Assembly (NCBI GenBank): GCA_023453665.1
Contig: JAEXTA010000230.1
Span: forward strand, 1 to 11,427
Direction of reading: 5' to 3'
Length of the DNA stretch: 11,427 bases
DNA from: Bacteroidota bacterium
GTDB lineage: Bacteria; Bacteroidota; Ignavibacteria; Ignavibacteriales; Ignavibacteriaceae
The notes below the pieces were generated by a model. It made no database searches, was not told the origin of the DNA, and saw only the letters and a list, made by a program, of their open reading frames with translations. A program made the position numbers and the translations under genes. Positions 7,182 to 11,427 of this stretch are shown here, piece by piece. How positions within the stretch are numbered: position 1 is the first letter of the stretch; each line of letters opens with the position of its first letter.

Positions 7182-8012
7182 TTATGCAGAATTTCTGATT
7201 AGTCTTTTTCTCATTTCATCAAGTTTAACTTGAGATGTAAAATATTTTCCAAGGTTTTTTTCATCTTCTCTTTTACCGCCATGAAAATCAGACCCACCAG
7301 ACTCAAGTAAGTAATACTGATTTACTATCCCTCGGTAGTACTGAACCATCTGCGGAGTATGAGAGGGATGAATAACTTCAATACCGTCAACTCCATCCTC
7401 AATCAGTTCTTTAATAATAATTTCTGGCATATTTCCCGGATGAGCTATAAATGAAAGTCCTCCTGCATCATTAATAATTTTAAATGCACTTTGTGGCGAT
7501 ACGTGAACTTTTTTTTCAAATGCCGGGCATCCGTTTCCAATGTATTTGTTGAACGCTTCATAATAATTTCCAACCAGTCCTTTTTCCAGCATAGCCTGAG
7601 CAATATGAGGTCTTCCCATTGCCGAGTTCTTTGCTTTTTCAAAAACATCGTCGATGCTTAGATTCATACCCATTGCATTTAATTTCTGTATTATCCTGTG
7701 TGCACGTTTAACTCTTTCTTCTCTGAAAAAATTCAGATAATGCTCAAGCTCTTTATTATCAATGTCAACAAAATACGCCAGTATATGAACTTCTTTGTCA
7801 CGAATATCAGAACTGATTTCTAATCCGGCGATAACTTCAATACCTAATTTCTTTCCAACTTCAATAGCTTCACGAATTCCGTTAACGCTATCGTGATCTG
7901 TTATGCTGATTATATCAATCCCGTTTGATTTTGCATTAGTTAACAATTCTGCAGGTGAAAAAAAACCGTCGGAATAATTTGTGTGGGTATGTAAGTCTAC
8001 TTTTTTATGCAT
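7182..8012 (-). CDS. PHP-domain metal-dependent phosphoesterase (RNase AM/YciV-like)
   Basis: The 276-residue cytoplasmic enzyme is of the polymerase-and-histidinol-phosphatase superfamily. All expected metal ligands are visible: His8 and His10 in DLHTHT, Asp15 in YSDG, Asp39-His40 in TDHD, Glu65 in GLEIS, His76, His136 in GRPHIA, His191 in AHPG, and Asp242 with His244 in GGSDFHGG. The motif order, spacing and helical insertion (about 85-185) match the stand-alone YciV/TrpH family. Characterised members degrade short RNA 5'-3' or dephosphorylate nucleoside 3',5'-bisphosphates such as pAp. Which of these activities applies cannot be read from sequence. Its ATG (8012-8010) overlaps the upstream regulator stop as TAATG, so translation is probably coupled, and ribH follows after 18 bases. 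It is not fused to a polymerase domain. Confidence 0.9.
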   Translation of the reverse strand: MHKKVDLHTHTNYSDGFFSPAELLTNAKSNGIDIISITDHDSVNGIREAIEVGKKLGIEVIAGLEISSDIRDKEVHILAYFVDIDNKELEHYLNFFREERVKRAHRIIQKLNAMGMNLSIDDVFEKAKNSAMGRPHIAQAMLEKGLVGNYYEAFNKYIGNGCPAFEKKVHVSPQSAFKIINDAGGLSFIAHPGNMPEIIIKELIEDGVDGIEVIHPSHTPQMVQYYRGIVNQYYLLESGGSDFHGGKREDEKNLGKYFTSQVKLDEMRKRLIRNSA

Positions 8013-8695
8013 TACAGGATAATTTCTCTTAGCTTCATAAAATCTTTAATACGCAGTTTTGAACCGTCGATTTCAACAAAACCTTTTTTAGCAAATGAAT
8101 GTAAAGTTCTTGATACAGTTTCTCGGGAAGTTCCTGATATTTTTGCCAGTTCAATCTGAGTCGGCAATTTTTCAATCTCAACCATCCCGGATTTTACAAT
8201 TCCACTGTCAATACATAATTTTAATATTGTCCGTGCAACTTTAGAATCAGAATCCTTAACAGTTAATGAATCCTGTGCAAATTGAGACTGCCTTAACTTT
8301 GAAATAAGTCCGGCGATAAACCTTTCCAACAATTTCGGTTCAGCCGAAAATTCATTAAATATTTTTTTCCGATCATAAACAATTACATCTGATTGTTCTT
8401 CAGCAGTTATATCAACAAGCACATTATTTCCGTCAAATAATCCATACTCTCCCCAGAAATCATCCTTAAAAAGATACCTGATCATTACAGTGGTTTGATC
8501 AGTCCCTTTCAGACTTATTTTTAGTTTCCCTTTCATCACTATTAATAAAGATGATTTGATTTCATCAGGCGAATTAAATAAATCTTGTCCGGCTTCCAGG
8601 GTAATTAAATTTCCTGTTTTTTGAATAAGTTCGCTTATTTTTACATCAAAAGATGAAAAAGCAGGAATATTTTTCAAAATTTCTGTTTCAATCAA
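8012..8695 (-). CDS. Crp/Fnr-family transcriptional regulator (TTG start)
   Basis: The 227-residue DNA-binding regulator has an N-terminal cyclic-nucleotide-binding-type beta-roll (about 8-115), a long dimerisation helix (about 118-145) and a C-terminal winged helix-turn-helix (about 150-220). The recognition helix is TSRETVSRTLHSF (189-201), combining the R-E of Crp with the E-x-x-S-R of Fnr. The phosphate-binding cassette region reads GEYGLF (82-87), but the positions of E. coli Crp Arg82-Ser83 are Leu93-Val94, so classical cAMP binding is unlikely. With a single cysteine (Cys161) it cannot hold an Fnr-type iron-sulfur cluster. The start is TTG at 8695-8693: an in-frame TAA lies at 8713-8711 and the first ATG is near residue 54, inside the beta-roll, so a non-ATG start is needed. 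No clear Shine-Dalgarno is visible. It is the first gene of the regulator-PHP-ribH cluster. The signal sensed is unknown. Confidence 0.92.
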   Translation of the reverse strand: MIETEILKNIPAFSSFDVKISELIQKTGNLITLEAGQDLFNSPDEIKSSLLIVMKGKLKISLKGTDQTTVMIRYLFKDDFWGEYGLFDGNNVLVDITAEEQSDVIVYDRKKIFNEFSAEPKLLERFIAGLISKLRQSQFAQDSLTVKDSDSKVARTILKLCIDSGIVKSGMVEIEKLPTQIELAKISGTSRETVSRTLHSFAKKGFVEIDGSKLRIKDFMKLREIIL

Positions 8696-8750
8696 AAGAT
8701 AAGACTTGGTTTATTTATTAAATAATATCAAGAAATATAGCTGGGGGTGT

Positions 8751-8763
8751 TTTGAAAGTCAAA
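8751..8763. repeat. Short inverted repeat TTTGA-AAG-TCAAA, possible operator
   Basis: The two 5-base arms are perfect inverted repeats around a 3-base centre, in the divergent region next to the regulator gene. The arms resemble the TTGA/TCAA half-sites of Fnr-type regulators. The spacing is wrong, however: three bases between TTGA and TCAA, where Fnr sites have six. The match may be chance in AT-rich DNA. Confidence 0.3.
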
Positions 8764-8912
8764 CTATAGGATTATAGCAGAAAGTTGAATAATGCAGTTA
8801 TTAAACTAAAAATGAAGTTTCGCTGTAATTCGTTCAATAAATTCATCTGAGAAATTCATTGCTTTTATTGGGGTATGTGTCTATTTTTCAAACCTTAATT
8901 TTTACTTATATC

Positions 8913-8917
8913 AGGAG
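8913..8917 (+). promoter_or_regulatory. Shine-Dalgarno AGGAG of ppiD
   Basis: AGGAG ends 11 bases before the ATG at 8929. It is the only strong Shine-Dalgarno in the window; the other genes have A-rich or featureless leaders. The spacing is a little long for 8929. In-frame ATGs follow at 8935 and 8938 but lie even further away, so 8929 is preferred. Confidence 0.6.
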
Positions 8918-8928
8918 AAAATTCAAAT

Positions 8929-11016
8929 ATGGGTATGATGGCTAAGATGAGAAGTTTAGCCCCGGCATTCATTCTCTCTGTTGGTGTACTGTTCGTTCTT
9001 TTTATGGTAATTTCTGACTCAAATGTTCTTGAAGCATTAGGTGGAAGAACTACCGATATAGGATCAGTGAATGGTGATGAAATTACTTATCAGCAATTTA
9101 TGGAAGTGCTGGAGAGACAGCGTGAAACTCAAAAACAGCAAACCGGAAATGATATTGAAGAAGAACAGATGGATCAGTTCAGGGAACAAATCTGGGATGC
9201 TATGGTTACCCAAACTTTGTTTCAACAGCAAATTGATAAGTACGGTATAACGGTTTCAGATGAAGAAATAAAAGATGTTATACTTGGTGAAAATCCTCCT
9301 GATTTCCTTAGAAGAAGTTTTATAGATTCTCTCGGAAGATTTAATCGTGAAATGTATATAGATGCATTGTACCGACCTGAGAACAAACAGGTTTTGGTTC
9401 AGGCTGAAGAATATGTAAGACAGACAAGGTTAAATGAAAAATTACAAAGTATTCTGCTCGCATCAGTTAATGTTACTGAAGATGAACTAATGAGAAAGTT
9501 TATCGATCAGAATACCAGAGTTAATGTCGAATATGCTCTGATTGATCTAAATAGATTTCCTGATTCAGTTGTTACAGTAAGTGATGATGAGCTGAAAAAA
9601 TATTATAATGAAAATCTTGATAAGTATAAGGTTAAAGCACAGCGTAAATTAAAATACGTTTTGTTTCCGAATGTGCCTTCCGCTGATGATTCAGCAACTG
9701 CAAGAAAAAATCTTGAAAATGTTTTGGCTAAACTGGGTAATGACACGACAGGATTTAAAGACAATGTAGATATTTATTCTTCAATGCCTTACTCGCGGGA
9801 TACCGTTAATCTTGCAAATATGCTACCTGAAGATGCAGATCTGATTTATAATGCGAAACTTAATTCAGTTGTGGGACCATCAGTGACTCAACAGGGTTAT
9901 ACACTTTACCATGTTGTTGCTGCTGTTCCATCAACAGAACCTACCGTTAAAGCACAGCATATCTTAATAAATCAGTTTGGTAGTGATGAAAAAAATCTTG
10001 AAGAAGCAAATAAAATCTATAATGAACTTCTTGCCGGCGCGGACTTTAGTAAAATTGCAAAAGAAAAATCATTTGATAAATCAAGCGGAGAAAAAGGCGG
10101 TTATCTTGGCTGGTTCACAAAAGGTGCAATGGTACCTGAATTTGAAAAAGGTGCATTTGATGCCAAGGTTGGTGTAGTAACAAAACCAGTAAAAACCAGT
10201 TATGGTTATCATATAATAAAAATAATTGCCCGAACAGACAGAAAATATGTAGTTGAAAAAATTATTAATCCGATTGAACAGTCAGCATCATCACGTGAAG
10301 CAAATTATACACGTGCAAGTGAGTTTGCTTACGTTGCAGAAAAAAATGATTTTGAAAAAGAAGCTGAACTACTAAAGTTACAAGTTCAGGAAACAACTGA
10401 ATTTCAGGAAGATGTAATTGCTGTGCCCGGGATAGGGGTCAACAAATGGATAGTAAAGTTCGCGTTTGAAAACGGTGTAAATACAGTAAGTGAATCTTTC
10501 AGAATTCCAAGCGGATATGTAGTTGTAAAAATATCAGAGGTGCTAAATGAAAGGGTTAAACCGCTTGACGAAGTAAAAGATATGGTGAAACCTCTTGTAG
10601 TAAGAGAAAAGAAGTTTGAAAAAGCTAAAGAACTCGCTGAATCACTTCGTGGAAAATTAAATGGAGATTTAACTAAAGCAGCAAGTGTCGATCCGAAAGT
10701 TATTTATAACACTACTGGTGATTTTTCAGTTAATGCCGCCGCACCGAATATCGGGAGAGATTATTCATTTACCGACAACGCTTTAAAACTTGATTTGAAT
10801 AAATTGTCAGATCCCGTAAAAGGTATGCGTGGATATTATCTTATGAAAGTATTGAACCGAACTCAGTTTGACTCTACAGCTTATACAACCCAGAGAAATA
10901 CTCTAAGAGATAATCTTTTAATGGAAAAGAAAAATACTTTCCTTGGTGTTTGGCTGGATAAACTAAAAAAAGAAGCCGATATTGTAGATAACAGATATCT
11001 GTTTTTCGGTCAGTAA
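8929..11016 (+). CDS. ppiD: PpiD-like membrane-anchored peptidyl-prolyl isomerase/chaperone
   Basis: This 695-residue protein assists folding of exported proteins in the periplasm. A short cytoplasmic N-terminus is followed by one membrane anchor (about 11-29), then a SurA/PpiD-type chaperone domain beginning IGSVNGDEITYQQF (44-57) and running through paired helices to about residue 230. The canonical parvulin domain spans about 340-435, with KAQHILI (His344), GGYLGWF (390-396) and SYGYHIIKI (His428), so the isomerase core looks intact. Degenerate parvulin-like half-modules ending in a Gly-Tyr strand occur before it (302-332) and after it (508-538 and 613-643). E. coli PpiD is 623 residues with the same anchor and domain order. 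AGGAG precedes the ATG, and a strong terminator follows the stop. The gene is divergent from the Crp-like regulator. SurA is the alternative name, but SurA has a cleaved signal peptide and no retained anchor. Confidence 0.88.
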   Translation: MGMMAKMRSLAPAFILSVGVLFVLFMVISDSNVLEALGGRTTDIGSVNGDEITYQQFMEVLERQRETQKQQTGNDIEEEQMDQFREQIWDAMVTQTLFQQQIDKYGITVSDEEIKDVILGENPPDFLRRSFIDSLGRFNREMYIDALYRPENKQVLVQAEEYVRQTRLNEKLQSILLASVNVTEDELMRKFIDQNTRVNVEYALIDLNRFPDSVVTVSDDELKKYYNENLDKYKVKAQRKLKYVLFPNVPSADDSATARKNLENVLAKLGNDTTGFKDNVDIYSSMPYSRDTVNLANMLPEDADLIYNAKLNSVVGPSVTQQGYTLYHVVAAVPSTEPTVKAQHILINQFGSDEKNLEEANKIYNELLAGADFSKIAKEKSFDKSSGEKGGYLGWFTKGAMVPEFEKGAFDAKVGVVTKPVKTSYGYHIIKIIARTDRKYVVEKIINPIEQSASSREANYTRASEFAYVAEKNDFEKEAELLKLQVQETTEFQEDVIAVPGIGVNKWIVKFAFENGVNTVSESFRIPSGYVVVKISEVLNERVKPLDEVKDMVKPLVVREKKFEKAKELAESLRGKLNGDLTKAASVDPKVIYNTTGDFSVNAAAPNIGRDYSFTDNALKLDLNKLSDPVKGMRGYYLMKVLNRTQFDSTAYTTQRNTLRDNLLMEKKNTFLGVWLDKLKKEADIVDNRYLFFGQ

Positions 11017-11034
11017 AAAAAATATAAATTTTTG

Positions 11035-11078
11035 AAACCCCCAATATTTTTAGGAAAAAATTGGGGGTTTTGTTTTTT
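11035..11078 (+). terminator. Rho-independent terminator after ppiD
   Basis: AAACCCCCAAT (11035-11045) pairs perfectly with ATTGGGGGTTT (11060-11070). Inside it TTTTT (11047-11051) pairs with AAAAA (11055-11059), with one bulged A and an AGG loop. A T-rich run, interrupted by one G, continues to 11078. It begins 18 bases after the ppiD stop and isolates ppiD from the next gene. It is the only convincing intrinsic terminator in the window. Confidence 0.93.
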
Positions 11079-11118
11079 AAATAATATCAGCATGTTGAAA
11101 TAAAAAAAATCACTCTAT

Positions 11119-11427
11119 ATGAAAACACTTTTTAGAACCGCGCTGATTTTTTCTTTTATAACTATTTCAGTTTTGGGGCAGTATAACGGAAAAAGATTCA
11201 GTCTCGGAATAAATGGTGTTTATACAACTTCGGCTAAAATTTATCTTTCGCCCAATTCATCAGATGATATTGTAAGAAACTTCAGTTTTCCTGTTGATGA
11301 TATATTTAATCCGGCAATTGAAATACGTTACAAACTTATGGAGAGCCTTTTTGCTGGTCTCAATGTTGACTACATGTCCAAAACATCCGCTGGTTCCAGA
11401 ATTACATATTTAACATCTTCTAACAGC
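11119..11427 (+). CDS. Exported protein, probable outer-membrane beta-barrel, N-terminal part (runs off the right edge)
   Basis: An open frame of 103 codons starts at the ATG at 11119 and continues past the window end. It begins MKTLFRTALIFSFITISVLG, a good signal peptide with likely cleavage before Gln21. The mature part has alternating polar and hydrophobic stretches with many Gly, Ser and aromatic residues: RFSLGINGVYTT, NPAIEIRYKL, LFAGLNVDYMSK, RITYL. 'A.E.RYKL.ESLFAGL..DY' reads like the paired transmembrane strands of small OmpW/OmpA-type barrels. No specific family is recognised and the C-terminus is unseen. It lies 102 bases after ppiD, beyond the terminator, so it should have its own promoter in the AT-rich gap, though I could not identify one. 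No Shine-Dalgarno is visible. It may be a client of the upstream chaperone, but that is speculation. Confidence 0.7.
   Translation, partial: MKTLFRTALIFSFITISVLGQYNGKRFSLGINGVYTTSAKIYLSPNSSDDIVRNFSFPVDDIFNPAIEIRYKLMESLFAGLNVDYMSKTSAGSRITYLTSSNS

Larger units (their letters stand above)
8696..8928. promoter_or_regulatory. Divergent control region between the Crp-like cluster and ppiD
   Basis: This 233-base, AT-rich gap separates divergent genes and should contain both promoters. On the minus strand TATAAT occurs at 8776-8771, a possible -10 for the regulator, but no good -35 lies 16-18 bases further upstream. An inverted repeat (8751-8763) would fall just downstream of that -10. On the plus strand AAATTCAT occurs twice (8839-8846 and 8852-8859). 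No plus-strand promoter was convincing. There are no credible small genes; the longest ATG frames are about a dozen codons. Confidence 0.5.

Noticed and set aside
8752..8780. Plus-strand sigma-70 promoter TTGAAA ... TATAGG/TTATAG for ppiD
   Set aside because: The available -10-like hexamers are only 7 or 14 bases from TTGAAA, outside the usable spacing.
8839..8859. Direct repeat AAATTCAT x2 upstream of ppiD
   Set aside because: It has two short AT-rich copies only, with no third copy or symmetry; not enough to call an operator or an array.
1..11427. Mobile element, phage, CRISPR or defence island
   Set aside because: No transposase, integrase, terminal repeats, spaced repeats or defence-type domains were found; gene content and composition look uniformly chromosomal.

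Overview
The window looks like ordinary chromosomal DNA from a member of the Bacteroidota/Chlorobiota group, most plausibly Ignavibacteria. I infer this from four things: AT-rich sequence; start codons that mostly lack a Shine-Dalgarno and often sit behind A-rich leaders; an exported protein with a FlgD-like/type IX secretion (T9SS) C-terminal domain; and a PpiD-type chaperone in the Bacteroidota style. I see no insertion sequence, phage gene, CRISPR array, tRNA or rRNA, and no gene whose composition stands out from its neighbours.

Layout. At the left edge (1-1224, minus strand) are rsmA/ksgA, the 16S rRNA adenine dimethyltransferase, and 25 bases downstream the N-terminal part of a multi-membrane PAP2-family protein that runs out of the window. 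A short divergent region (1225-1321) separates these from a plus-strand ROK-family sugar kinase (1322-2341). The kinase meets the minus-strand ABC-F ATPase gene stop to stop with no spacer. Behind the ABC-F gene (2342-4288), and probably in one transcript with it, lies a secreted 746-residue protein (4308-6548). It appears to have fourteen beta-propeller blades and a C-terminal sorting-type domain, the architecture of PorZ, a T9SS cell-surface component.

Further right on the minus strand is a compact cluster read from 8695 down to 6702. It encodes a Crp/Fnr-type regulator (TTG start), a PHP-family phosphoesterase overlapping it by one base (TAATG), and ribH (lumazine synthase, riboflavin pathway) 18 bases on. 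A 233-base divergent region (8696-8928) carries the upstream signals for this cluster and for a plus-strand PpiD-like membrane-anchored folding chaperone (8929-11016), which ends in a strong intrinsic terminator (11035-11078). The last 309 bases are the start of an exported protein, probably an outer-membrane beta-barrel.

Function as a set. Most genes are housekeeping: rRNA methylation, sugar phosphorylation, riboflavin synthesis, nucleotide or RNA turnover and ribosome-associated ATPase activity. Three are envelope genes that fit a T9SS-bearing, outer-membrane organism: the PorZ-like protein, the PpiD-like chaperone and the putative barrel. I did not find a convincing undescribed system. The points most worth a second look are the PorZ-like architecture, the Crp-like regulator that lacks the cAMP-contacting Arg/Ser and is translationally coupled to a PHP enzyme, and the four parvulin-like half-modules in the PpiD homologue.
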